From: an uncultured Bacteroides sp.
Lineage (GTDB): Bacteria > Bacteroidota > Bacteroidia > Bacteroidales > Bacteroidaceae
Assembly (NCBI GenBank): GCA_902388495.1
Contig: CABMPP010000007.1
Coordinates: 144,538 to 208,537 of the forward strand
Direction: 5' to 3'
Length of the DNA stretch: 64,000 nucleotides
This document shows, in pieces, positions 31,337-40,780 of the stretch (positions are counted from its first letter, which is position 1; every line of letters begins with the position of its first letter). Below the pieces are notes generated by a model. The model searched no databases. It saw only the letters and a list, made by a program, of their open reading frames with translations, and was not told the DNA's origin. A program made the position numbers and the translations under genes.

Positions 31337-31369
31337 TGACTACCCTGGATTTCCTTTTTTTTGTCTTAT
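31337..31369 (+). promoter_or_regulatory. Candidate ECF-sigma promoter upstream of fecR
   Basis: TGACTACCCT (31337-31346), 13 bp, TTTGTCTTAT (31360-31369), matching the motif before the sigma gene base for base in both blocks. The fecR ATG lies 19 bases downstream. A separate start here would raise anti-sigma, SusC and SusD levels over sigma. Confidence 0.6.
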
Positions 31370-31388
31370 TCATAAACGCACTTGATAT

Positions 31389-32399
31389 ATGCATACAGAA
31401 GAAAAACATAACGATATAGATGAACTGATATCATTATACATATCCGGTACATTGGATGAACAATCCTTTGCCCGGCTGAAACAGTGGAGCATGGAATCGG
31501 AAGCCAACCGGATTTATGTACGAAACCGGTTGGAGGTATGGTTCTCATCGGGAGTGTCGGGCGACGGAACGTCTTTCAACAAAGATGAAGCGTTTGATTT
31601 GTTCAGACAGCGGATTGCCAAAGCGGAAGAAAAACAAAAGCAAGTTCGTCGTTTCTCCTGGAAAGTAGTATATCGTGTGGTCGCTGTCATTTTAATCCTG
31701 TTGTTACCGCTGGGAGCCTACTGGCAGGGGAAAGAAACCGTCAAGCATACTTTTGCAGACATGATTGTTGAGGCTCCGTTGGGAGCACGGACTAAATTGT
31801 ATTTGCCGGATGGAACATTGGTGTGGCTGAATGCGGGCTCTAAAATCATATATTCGCAAGGGTTTGGTGTAGACGACAGAAAGTTATCGCTGGAAGGAGA
31901 AGGGTATTTTGAAGTAACGCGAAATGAAAAGGTACCTTTCGAAGTTAAGACGAAAGAAGTAAACCTGAAAGTTTTAGGAACTAAATTTAATTTTCGGAAT
32001 TATCCCGATGATGCGGAAGTAACGGTGAACTTACTGGAAGGCAAGGTCGCTTTACACAACGAGATTAGGGCCATGCAGGAACTCTATCTGGAGCCGGACG
32101 AAAGAATGGTTCTTGATAAATTGACCGGTAAGATGACTAAAAGCCACGTAAAAGCAGAGAATGCGAATGTGTGGATAAACGATGAGCTCTTTTTTGATGA
32201 AGAGTTGTTGGAAGATATTGCAAAGAAGTTGATGCGTAGCTATGATGTAGAGATAGAGGTTGCCGATTCTTTGAAGAACAAACGTTTCTACGGCAGCTTT
32301 AAAATCATGGGAAATACGATTGACGAAGTGCTTCAAACGATAGCATCTACAAACAGAATGAAGTATCGGCACGAAGATGAGAAATATATATTGTATTGA
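31389..32399 (+). CDS. FecR-family anti-sigma factor
   Basis: 336 aa. N-terminal cytoplasmic sigma-binding segment (about 1-90), one membrane helix (about 95-115, VVYRVVAVILILLLPLGAYW), then the periplasmic FecR domain (about 130-235, GARTKLYLPDGTLVWLNAGS) and a C-terminal DUF4974 domain (about 265-335, ISKLM-type helix LEDIAKKLMRSYDVEIEV). It holds the ECF sigma factor until the STN domain of the SusC protein signals substrate binding. 34 bases before that susC. Confidence 0.94.
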   Translation: MHTEEKHNDIDELISLYISGTLDEQSFARLKQWSMESEANRIYVRNRLEVWFSSGVSGDGTSFNKDEAFDLFRQRIAKAEEKQKQVRRFSWKVVYRVVAVILILLLPLGAYWQGKETVKHTFADMIVEAPLGARTKLYLPDGTLVWLNAGSKIIYSQGFGVDDRKLSLEGEGYFEVTRNEKVPFEVKTKEVNLKVLGTKFNFRNYPDDAEVTVNLLEGKVALHNEIRAMQELYLEPDERMVLDKLTGKMTKSHVKAENANVWINDELFFDEELLEDIAKKLMRSYDVEIEVADSLKNKRFYGSFKIMGNTIDEVLQTIASTNRMKYRHEDEKYILY

Positions 32400-32433
32400 T
32401 ATAATTGTTGAACCTTAAAAAATCAAGAGAATT

Positions 32434-35400
32434 ATGGGGCATTTAAAAAGGGCTATATTAATAGCCTCGGCAGCGCTTTGCCTTAACTTATCGGCTTTTT
32501 CGCAAGATATAACGCTGAAAGCCAATGATGTAACGGTAAAGGAGGCGATGGAACAGCTAAAGAAATCGTCAGGATATTCATTCGTGTTTTCATCGGTTGA
32601 TGTAAATACAAAGAAGCATGTCTCCGTATCGCTGGAGGATGCTGCAATAGAAGAGGCTGTACGGCAGATACTGCAAGGGCAGAACGGACTGAGTTATGAG
32701 ATTCAAGGTAAAAAGATTATTATAAAGAAGGTGCAACCGGGCACTGCGACTCCTGTAAAGAAAATCAAGGCTACCGGTAAGGTTGTAGATGGAACCGGAG
32801 AACCTGTTATTGGAGCAACTGTCAAAGAACAAGGTACACCGAACGGTGCGATTACTGATATCGATGGCAACTTTTCGTTGGATGTTGCCGAGAATGCCAG
32901 TCTGGAAGTGTCGTACATCGGTTATCGAAGCCAGAGGATAAAGGCGGAAGACGGAAAAATATTGGCTGTTACTCTGCAGGAAGATACTGAGATGCTTGAT
33001 GAAGTGGTTGTTGTGGGATACGGAACCGTGAAAAAAGCCAATGTAGTGGGGTCTATTGCCAAAATAAGTTCGGATGTAATACAAGACCGGCCGGTAAATA
33101 GAGTAGAACAAGCTTTGCAGGGACAAATGGCGGGCGTTTCCGTCAGAAGTACTTCAGGAGCTCCGGGCAGCGATATTACTATTAATGTACGTGGTGCGGC
33201 TTCTATCAACGGGGAAAGTACCCCTCTGTATGTTGTCGACGGAGTTCCTATCGATAATCTGTCGGGCATTAATCCCGGTGATATTGAGTCGATAGATGTC
33301 TTGAAAGATGCTGCTTCGGCTGCTATTTATGGTTCCCGCGGCTCGAATGGAGTTGTGCTGGTAACTACCAAGAAAGGAAAAACCGGTGCTCCGGTTATTA
33401 CGTTGAACGCTTATGCCGCGGTTTCATCGTTGGAGAAGAAGGTGGATGTGATGAACTCTGAAGAATGGATTGCCTTTAACAAAAAATGGTACGACTACCA
33501 ATGGGCAAAAACTTCCGGTATGCCCACATCTACTAGCCAGGCGGATAGAATAGCTTATGCGGAACAAAAGCTTGGAAAGAAACTGTCTTCGCGTACCGAT
33601 ATGGGGGCAAATGGCGTGCGGAATACCTATGGTATATACGATCCCTGGTGGGGAAGTGCTGAAATAGATGCGATCGACTGGCAGGATGAGCTTTTCCGTA
33701 CTGCTCCTTCATACGACATTCAGTTGACAGCTTCCGGAGCTACCGAAAAGATCAATTATTCACTGTCAGGAGGAGTTTATCAACAAGATGGTATTGTATA
33801 CGGCTCTTCTTATAATCGTTATAATCTGCGTGCCAATATAGAAGCCCAAATGACGGACCGTATCAGGGTAGGTCTGACGGTGGCTCCCTCTTACGGAGTG
33901 CAGAAAGGCGCCAAAGTGGATGGAAAGGAAAACGCCGTTTCGAAAGCACTGGGACTTCCCGGATGGGTACTTGCCGGAAGTGGCAGAAATGCCGGTGCCG
34001 ATCCTTATAAGTTCTATGGTGAGTGGGGACCGGGCCCTAATGTCGTTAGTCCTTATATTCAGGCTACTGCGCCCGAAAGAAAAAATGCCGATATCAGAAT
34101 TAATACTGCTTTGAATGCAACGGTTGATATTATTGACGGTTTGAAAGCTTCAGGAATGGTTGCATGGAACTATAGGAGCAGAAATGAAAGAGTATATACC
34201 CCCACGTGGTGTAATGCTAAATGGAATACGGCGAGCCACCCCGGTGAATTGTCCAGTTCCAGCTATTCCACTAATAGTTCAAATTCTTTGCTGGTGCAAG
34301 GCTTGCTGACCTACAATAAGAGTTGGGGCTTGCATAGTATTGATGCCATGATAGGCGCATCTTACGAGTCGAACAATGCAAATACATCTCTGCAGAGTGT
34401 ATCGGACTTTCCAAATGATAAAAGTTGGGTCTTTGATAAAAATAAGGGAAGCACGGTGAAGAGCAATGAGATTGACTATACCGAAAATGCGCTTCTGTCC
34501 TATTTCGGACGTGTTCAATACGCTTTAATGGACAGATATCTGTTTTCTACTTCTCTGCGAAGAGACGGTTCGTCTAAGTTTGGCTCCAAAAACAGATGGG
34601 GATTCTTTCCGTCGGTTTCGGCTGCGTGGAAGCTGAATGAAGAATCTTTTATGAAAGATATTGAATGGCTTGGATCTGCCAAGTTACGTTTAAGTTGGGG
34701 ACAGGCTGGTAATGACCGCATTGGAGAAGCACAGTTCTTGTCGAACATGATTGCGTTGAATTATGCAATCGGAAATTCACAGAACCTGGCCAGTGGCTAT
34801 GTTCCGGGTAATCTGGCAAATCCTCTGTTAGGCTGGGAGACGACTACTTCTTATAATGTTGGTATTGACTTCGGTGTTCTGAATAACCGGATTTATTTCT
34901 CAGCAGATTATTATAAGAAGGTGACAAAAGACCTGTTGCTGAAATCTCCCGTTTCATTAATTACCGGTTTTAGCAATATGATGGCCAACGTTGGAAATGT
35001 GGATAACTGGGGACTGGAATTTGAAGTGAATACAGCCAATATCGTAACCTCTTCCTTTAAATGGAATTCCTCACTGAATATTTCATTGAACAGAAATAAA
35101 ATAACGAGTCTTGGTGACGACAATTCGGATATCCGTTCCGGACAGGGTAATACTATTATCCAGAGAGTAGGGCATCCGGTCAATTCCTATATGCTTCTGG
35201 AAGTGGAAAGAACGTTGACTGCAAATGATTTTGAGGCCGATGGCATTACTCCTAAGGAAGGTATCGCCATCTATACGGGGCAACGTCCCGGCGATACAAA
35301 ATGGAAGGACAACAGTCATGATGGCAAAATAACGTCCGATGACTATACGGTCGTGGGAAGTTATCAGCCCAAATTTGAGTGGGGATTCACGAACACATTC

Positions 35401-35862
35401 AAATACAAAGATTTTGATGCATCCCTCTTGTTGCAGGGACGTGTGGGAGGCAAGCTTTTGTCTATCGGTTCAAGAAGCTGGAATCGCGCTACCAATGATC
35501 CGAAATATAATTATCTGAACAGATGGCTGTATAAAGCTTATTGGTCCGAAGATGAACCGGGGGATGGAAAGACACCTGCGTTCTATGCAACCGTAACGGG
35601 TGGGCAGTATGATACGAACTGGTTGTATGATGCCGGATACGTCCGCATCAAAAACATCACCTTAGGCTACAATATCCCATTCAAGCCTAACAGTGTATTG
35701 AGTAAAGCCCGCATTTATGTATCTTGTGATAATGTGTATATGTGGGATCATTACGATGCGGGCTTCTCACCGGAAGCGGCTACACAAGACAATGCATCTT
35801 CGGACTGGGGAGCTTATCCGTTGTCGAGAACTTTTTCTTTTGGTGTAAACGTAACCTTCTAA
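32434..35862 (+). CDS. SusC-type TonB-dependent transporter with STN signalling domain
   Basis: 1142 aa. Signal peptide 1-23; STN domain about 25-98 (DITLKANDVTVKEAMEQLKK); carboxypeptidase-D-like domain about 113-185; TonB-box-like MLDEVVVVGYGTVKK; plug about 205-320 with ALQGQMAGVSVRS and RGSNGVVLVTTKKG; then the 22-strand barrel ending in Phe. It imports oligosaccharides across the outer membrane with its SusD partner 11 bases downstream. The STN domain marks it as sensor for the FecR/sigma pair just upstream, unlike the other two SusC proteins in this window. Confidence 0.96.
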   Translation: MGHLKRAILIASAALCLNLSAFSQDITLKANDVTVKEAMEQLKKSSGYSFVFSSVDVNTKKHVSVSLEDAAIEEAVRQILQGQNGLSYEIQGKKIIIKKVQPGTATPVKKIKATGKVVDGTGEPVIGATVKEQGTPNGAITDIDGNFSLDVAENASLEVSYIGYRSQRIKAEDGKILAVTLQEDTEMLDEVVVVGYGTVKKANVVGSIAKISSDVIQDRPVNRVEQALQGQMAGVSVRSTSGAPGSDITINVRGAASINGESTPLYVVDGVPIDNLSGINPGDIESIDVLKDAASAAIYGSRGSNGVVLVTTKKGKTGAPVITLNAYAAVSSLEKKVDVMNSEEWIAFNKKWYDYQWAKTSGMPTSTSQADRIAYAEQKLGKKLSSRTDMGANGVRNTYGIYDPWWGSAEIDAIDWQDELFRTAPSYDIQLTASGATEKINYSLSGGVYQQDGIVYGSSYNRYNLRANIEAQMTDRIRVGLTVAPSYGVQKGAKVDGKENAVSKALGLPGWVLAGSGRNAGADPYKFYGEWGPGPNVVSPYIQATAPERKNADIRINTALNATVDIIDGLKASGMVAWNYRSRNERVYTPTWCNAKWNTASHPGELSSSSYSTNSSNSLLVQGLLTYNKSWGLHSIDAMIGASYESNNANTSLQSVSDFPNDKSWVFDKNKGSTVKSNEIDYTENALLSYFGRVQYALMDRYLFSTSLRRDGSSKFGSKNRWGFFPSVSAAWKLNEESFMKDIEWLGSAKLRLSWGQAGNDRIGEAQFLSNMIALNYAIGNSQNLASGYVPGNLANPLLGWETTTSYNVGIDFGVLNNRIYFSADYYKKVTKDLLLKSPVSLITGFSNMMANVGNVDNWGLEFEVNTANIVTSSFKWNSSLNISLNRNKITSLGDDNSDIRSGQGNTIIQRVGHPVNSYMLLEVERTLTANDFEADGITPKEGIAIYTGQRPGDTKWKDNSHDGKITSDDYTVVGSYQPKFEWGFTNTFKYKDFDASLLLQGRVGGKLLSIGSRSWNRATNDPKYNYLNRWLYKAYWSEDEPGDGKTPAFYATVTGGQYDTNWLYDAGYVRIKNITLGYNIPFKPNSVLSKARIYVSCDNVYMWDHYDAGFSPEAATQDNASSDWGAYPLSRTFSFGVNVTF

Positions 35863-35873
35863 TTAAAAAACTT

Positions 35874-37406
35874 ATGAAAACAAAAATATATATAGTAGCA
35901 TCGATAATTGCATGTTGTGGTTTATGTTCCTGCAATGATCTTATTGATATTTATCCGGTAGAAAATAATGTTGCCGATAAGTTTTACTCTTCTGAATTTG
36001 AAATCAACCAGGCTGTGATGGGAGTTTATGCCCGTTTGGGACGCAATGGAGGTAACCAGGATTTTCCTACAATTTATTATTTTATGGCTTCTGAAGGCCG
36101 TTCGGACAATTTGTACTATGCAGCTTTGGCAAATGCCCAACGCGATCAGGTTGACTTGAGAAACTTTGCCGTTACGGATGTGACAGGTACCAATGAAGAT
36201 ATCTATGCACGGTTGTATCAGATTATAGCTGACGCAAACATGCTGTTAGAGAGAAGTCCCGAACAGTATGTACGCTATCGTGCCGAGGCCTCTTTCCTCA
36301 GAGCATTGGCTTACTTTGAACTGGTAAGAGCTTATGGCCCTCAGCCTGTAGTCGATCGCTCTGTTCTAAATGAGGATGCCAAAAAGATGGACCGGCAGCC
36401 TATAGAGGATATCTATAAACTGATTATTTCTGATTTGGAGTATGCCGGAAATAACCTGGAAGCATTTTATACGGGAGAGGAAGCCGGTCGCGTCGGTTCT
36501 GTTGCTGCAAAGTGCTTGTTGGGCGAGGTCTATGTGACTATGGCAGGCTATCCGATGAATGACCGGAGTGCTTATCAGAAAGCCGAATCTACCTTACAAC
36601 CGATTATGGACCAGGCTAAAACGAGATTTGCACCGGATTATTCGTATATTTTTGATGTGAACAAGGAGAATACGTATGATTTGTTCTCGGTGCAGTTTGC
36701 TTCGGGAAACCAGGGGCTTGGCTCTTCATTGGCCGGATATGTGACGGAGGGTTCCGGAGGAGTTATGATTCCTGAGTGGTTTTATAGTGGCTATCACCTG
36801 CAAGGTCAGGACTTCCGTGTAGATACTTTGTTGGTAAATGATATGAAAAAGCTGGGAGATAAACGATTGGAAACCTCTGTAACAGAAGGTTACTGGGATA
36901 CTACCGAGCATGGATTTACTCCGGAAGATTCGGCCAAGCATTACAAGGAACGTTGTATGATGATAAAGTATCTGGTAAAAGACAATACCAATAAGACGAT
37001 AAAAGCTTGGAATGACTATCCGTTGAATTTCCCGATCCTGAGACCGGCTGATGCGTATCTGCTTTATGCAGAGGCCTTGATTAATAATAATAAGGCAAGT
37101 CAGGCCAAAGAATGGATTGATGCCGTCCGTCAACGTGCCGGTTTATCTCCTTTGGACCATACTCCGACAATGGATGATGTCATGGATGAAAGAAGATACG
37201 AGTTTATAGGGGAAGGAAAACGGTACTTTGACCTGGTGAGGATGGGAAAAGATACTTTTGTCTCGACCTTAAAGAATTTCTCGGATCACTATGAACACGT
37301 TACTAAGATGGGTGCAAACAATCCGTCTGAGAAAGATCTGCTCTTGCCGATTCCGCTGACGGTGATGAACATTCAGGCATCGTGGACTAATAACCCCGGA
37401 TATTAA
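35874..37406 (+). CDS. SusD-family surface glycan-binding lipoprotein
   Basis: 510 aa from MKTKIYIVASI. The open frame extends upstream into susC but the lipobox LCSC (Cys20) fixes this start. TPR-rich SusD fold with the N-terminal FYSSEFEINQAVMGVYARLG block, FLRALAYFELVRAYG in the middle and the C-terminal EERRYEFIGEGKRYFDLVRMG-like segment (DERRYEFIGEGKRYFD). It caps the SusC barrel and binds the glycan at the cell surface. Confidence 0.95.
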   Translation: MKTKIYIVASIIACCGLCSCNDLIDIYPVENNVADKFYSSEFEINQAVMGVYARLGRNGGNQDFPTIYYFMASEGRSDNLYYAALANAQRDQVDLRNFAVTDVTGTNEDIYARLYQIIADANMLLERSPEQYVRYRAEASFLRALAYFELVRAYGPQPVVDRSVLNEDAKKMDRQPIEDIYKLIISDLEYAGNNLEAFYTGEEAGRVGSVAAKCLLGEVYVTMAGYPMNDRSAYQKAESTLQPIMDQAKTRFAPDYSYIFDVNKENTYDLFSVQFASGNQGLGSSLAGYVTEGSGGVMIPEWFYSGYHLQGQDFRVDTLLVNDMKKLGDKRLETSVTEGYWDTTEHGFTPEDSAKHYKERCMMIKYLVKDNTNKTIKAWNDYPLNFPILRPADAYLLYAEALINNNKASQAKEWIDAVRQRAGLSPLDHTPTMDDVMDERRYEFIGEGKRYFDLVRMGKDTFVSTLKNFSDHYEHVTKMGANNPSEKDLLLPIPLTVMNIQASWTNNPGY

Positions 37407-37431
37407 CGGAATTCTATTGTAGGATGATTGT

Positions 37432-40400
37432 ATGAGGAAAATCAGATTGTTTTCGCTTCTCTTATTGGTAAGTATTGTATGTTATGCCGACTCTTACCCG
37501 GTTCCCGGAGGAACGTTCAGTAAAGCTCTGGCCGGTTTTTTGAATCCTCAGGATTCGGCCCGGACCAAGATGTGGTGGTTTCATGGTAAATTCCCTTCTA
37601 CAAAGGAGGGGATGACCAAAGACCTGGAAGCGTTTAAGCGGATTGGTATTGGTGGTATCGTTTTCTATGATCAGGTTCATGGAGACCAGTTGCCGGGTAC
37701 CGAGTTGGCAATGAGCAAAGAATGGTGGGATAACGTTTACTATGTAGCAAGAGAAACCGAGCGTCTGGGGCTTGACTTTGAGTTTCATGTATCTAATGGT
37801 TTTGTTGCGGGAGGTCCGTGGATAAAGCCGGAAGATGCAATGAAACGCTTGGAAAGTATCGAAACGGTAGTGTCGGGAGGAAAGCAACTTGAATTAAGGC
37901 TGAAAGCACCCGAGAATAAATATGATTTTTATCGGGATATAAAGGTGATGGCCATACCTACGGAAGATACATCGGACTTTCAGGTGAAGCTTTCCTCAAA
38001 TACTTCTCAAGTCAATCCCGAGGATCTTTTTGGAGGAAAAGAGCTCTGCGTTATTCCGTCTATAAAGAATGAACCGGTTTATATTCATATCGATTATTCC
38101 CGGGCTAAGGTTCTGAGGAGCATCACTTATATCATAGGTCCGTCCGGAAAGGCAACGACAAGTGCTACAAACGTACCGGCAGAACCTCAGGAGACTTTCG
38201 TCGGTACGGGATATGAAGTATTGCCTCCTTGCGGAGAGTTGCAGTGGAGTGAAGACGGGGAGGTTTATCACAAAGTTTGTGATTTGAAGCCCTTGTATCG
38301 TGCTCACGAAAGCTATAAAAAGAAGACAATCTCATTTCTTCCTGTGAAAGCCCGGTTTTATCGGATTAAACTTTCCGGCTGGAATGGTTCTGACGAAGGG
38401 AAGGCTTTGCGTCTTGGAGGAATTGTTCTAAGTTCGGACCCGATGATTAATGAGTATGAGTACAAGGCTGGATATATTTCGGAGTATATTGAGAAGACGA
38501 TGGACTCACCGGCTTATGCTTCTTCAGAGCTTGTACCTTCCGGTAAGGTGCTGGATATAACCCATTGTCTCGGAACGGACGGAGTATTAAGATGGAATGC
38601 TCCGGCAGGGAATTGGCGGATATTAAGATTGTGTATGGTACCGACAGGTGGGCAGGTAAAGCATGGACGTCCGGAAATGATGGGGCTGGAATGCGACAAA
38701 CTGTCCGTCCGTGCTGCTACTTTGCAGTTCAATTCTTACTTCAAGCAGATTCTCGATTCTTTGGATTACCACGGTATCAATAATCTGAAAGGTATGGCAA
38801 TGGACAGCCATGAGGCAGGTGCCCAGAATTGGACTGATGATTTCCTTGAGGCCTTCAAGAGGTTTAGAGGATATGATCTGATTCCTTATCTGCCTGTAAT
38901 GGCCGGATATGTGATTGACAATATCAGGACTTCTGAGAATATCCTGTACGATGTGCGTCTTACAATAGCCGATTTGATTGCGGAACGTTATTACGGAACT
39001 TTCGATAGGTTGTGCCGGGAACATAATGTTGTTTTTACGGCACAGGCAACGGGAAATGCGCAATGTATTGTTGCGATACCGATTGTTGCCAAGAGTAAGG
39101 TTCAGAAGCCCCAGGGGGAGTTCTGGGTGATGCAGCCGGATGGCAACTACGATATAAAGGAGTCTTCGTCGGCAGCACACCTTTACGGAAAACCGATTGC
39201 TTCGGCCGAAGCTTTTACTGATGGCGACCTGACCACTATGCCGAGCGACCTGAAGAATATTGCAGACGGTGCATACGCATTTGGCATTAACGAGTTCGTT
39301 GTCTGTGCCTCGGTGCATCAACCTCATGAAGCAAATGCCGGTGATCCGGGCGGTCGATACTATGCAACCTATTCGCGTAACAATACATGGTGGGAAAAGA
39401 GCCGGGACTTTGGGGATTACCAGGCACGCGTCAGTTATGTGATGCGCCAAGGACGGCCTGTGACGGATTTGTGTATTTATCTGGGCAATAATGCACCTGT
39501 GAGGATATTGACTCACCGGTTGCCTAAGATTCCTGCCGGCTATGATTTCGATGCCTTCACAGAAGATGCGTTGCTGACCCGGATGGAATTAGAGGAAGGG
39601 AAAATCGTTTTGCCTACAGGGCAGCGCTATTCCATGATGGTGCTTCCCCGTTCCGGCGAGATTTCTTTGGACGCCTTGCGGAAAATAGCTCTGTTGGTAA
39701 AGCAGGGAGCTTGCGCCTATGGAAACAGGCCGACAGGTTCGCCTTGTAAGAAAGATATAGGAAAAGAGGAAGAATATGAGGCATTGGTTCGTGCAATGTG
39801 GGATGCTACCGGCTTCTATGGAAAAGGGAAAGTCTTTTCCGGAATGACTCTATCCGAAGCATTGCAAAAGGCGTGTATTGCTCCGGATGTGGATGGCACA
39901 AAACTATATTTCGCCCATAGGGAAACAGATGATTGCGATATCTACTTCTTGAACAACCATACCGACCGGCAGATTTCAGGGCAATATGTATTTAAGACGA
40001 AGTATAAATATGCCCAGTTATGGGATGCTGTCTCCGGGAGGCGATATAATCTGCAGGCTGATAAGGGACGTGTAACTCTGCATTTTCTTCCTCGGGAATC
40101 CTGTTTCATAGTATTCTCCGATAAAGAGGAAAACCTGGAACATAAGCCGTTATTACAAAAGCAACGGGTACTCGATAATGACTGGACTATTTACTTCGAT
40201 CCTCATTACAAAGGGAAAGGAACGGTACATTGCCGCCGACTGGAGTATTGGAACAGGAATGAGGATCCGGCTATCCGTTATTATTCGGGAACGGCTGTAT
40301 ATAGAACCTCTTTTGAGTGGCAGAACAGCATGGCTGGTGTCCACCTCCAGATACCGTCCAATAACTGTGTGACGGAAGTATCTGTAAACGGGCAGAAGGT

Positions 40401-40626
40401 GGGAACGATTTGGTGTTCTCCATGGGAACTGGATATTTCGTCTTATATAAGGAAAGGAAAGAACGAACTGGAATTACACGTTACCAATTCCTGGAACAAC
40501 CGAGCTATTGATGACTTGGGGCAGGACAGGAACAGCAGACTGATAGCCGAACCGGAAGCATTCGTTTCGGAGCATAGCGCATTGCAAGATGCAGGTTTAG
40601 AAGGGGAAGTATTGTTAAAGTATTGA
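37432..40626 (+). CDS. GH106-like alpha-L-rhamnosidase, second copy
   Basis: 1064 aa with signal peptide (about 1-19). Opens with the GH106 block KMWWFHGKFPSTKEGMTKDLEAFKRIGIGGIVFY and FHVSNGFVAGGPWI, continues with a discoidin-like insert (about 190-330) and ends in a galactose-binding-like domain (CVTEVSVNGQKVGTIWCSPWELDIS). It is larger and only distantly similar to the 950-aa GH106 above, so the two probably attack different rhamnose linkages. Last gene of the sigma/FecR-controlled unit, 25 bases after susD. Confidence 0.85.
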   Translation: MRKIRLFSLLLLVSIVCYADSYPVPGGTFSKALAGFLNPQDSARTKMWWFHGKFPSTKEGMTKDLEAFKRIGIGGIVFYDQVHGDQLPGTELAMSKEWWDNVYYVARETERLGLDFEFHVSNGFVAGGPWIKPEDAMKRLESIETVVSGGKQLELRLKAPENKYDFYRDIKVMAIPTEDTSDFQVKLSSNTSQVNPEDLFGGKELCVIPSIKNEPVYIHIDYSRAKVLRSITYIIGPSGKATTSATNVPAEPQETFVGTGYEVLPPCGELQWSEDGEVYHKVCDLKPLYRAHESYKKKTISFLPVKARFYRIKLSGWNGSDEGKALRLGGIVLSSDPMINEYEYKAGYISEYIEKTMDSPAYASSELVPSGKVLDITHCLGTDGVLRWNAPAGNWRILRLCMVPTGGQVKHGRPEMMGLECDKLSVRAATLQFNSYFKQILDSLDYHGINNLKGMAMDSHEAGAQNWTDDFLEAFKRFRGYDLIPYLPVMAGYVIDNIRTSENILYDVRLTIADLIAERYYGTFDRLCREHNVVFTAQATGNAQCIVAIPIVAKSKVQKPQGEFWVMQPDGNYDIKESSSAAHLYGKPIASAEAFTDGDLTTMPSDLKNIADGAYAFGINEFVVCASVHQPHEANAGDPGGRYYATYSRNNTWWEKSRDFGDYQARVSYVMRQGRPVTDLCIYLGNNAPVRILTHRLPKIPAGYDFDAFTEDALLTRMELEEGKIVLPTGQRYSMMVLPRSGEISLDALRKIALLVKQGACAYGNRPTGSPCKKDIGKEEEYEALVRAMWDATGFYGKGKVFSGMTLSEALQKACIAPDVDGTKLYFAHRETDDCDIYFLNNHTDRQISGQYVFKTKYKYAQLWDAVSGRRYNLQADKGRVTLHFLPRESCFIVFSDKEENLEHKPLLQKQRVLDNDWTIYFDPHYKGKGTVHCRRLEYWNRNEDPAIRYYSGTAVYRTSFEWQNSMAGVHLQIPSNNCVTEVSVNGQKVGTIWCSPWELDISSYIRKGKNELELHVTNSWNNRAIDDLGQDRNSRLIAEPEAFVSEHSALQDAGLEGEVLLKY

Positions 40627-40662
40627 TTCTCGATAGATTAATTTGATTCTCGATAGATTAAT
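40623..40662 (+). repeat. 20-bp tandem duplication
   Basis: TTGATTCTCGATAGATTAAT occurs twice head to tail, the first copy covering the stop codon of the GH106 gene. It lies 23 bp before the first rha operator-like repeat. It may be a recent slippage duplication or an extra regulator site. Confidence 0.7.
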
Positions 40663-40683
40663 AAGAACCTCAAACGGGCGGAT

Positions 40684-40749
40684 TGTCAAATCAGACACCC
40701 TTTCCGTCAAAATGAGTACAGAAGGTAGGGGAGCAATCCCCTATTTTTG
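40684..40749 (+). promoter_or_regulatory. Promoter and candidate RhaR operator of the rhamnose operon
   Basis: -7 box TAttTTTG at 40742-40749. Direct repeats TTGTCAAATCAG and CCGTCAAAATGAG place CAAA at 40687 and 40708, 21 bp apart, the second 34 bp before the -7 TA. There is no -33 TTTG, consistent with need for an activator. The ATG of the kinase gene is 31 bases downstream. Bacteroides rhamnose operons are known to be switched on by the AraC-type RhaR. Confidence 0.7.
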
Positions 40750-40780
40750 TACCGTCTAATAGCGACTAAAACTAATTACC

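Noticed and set aside
35742..35873. Upstream extension of the first SusD into susC
   Set aside because: The lipoprotein signal begins at the ATG at 35874, 11 bases after the susC stop.
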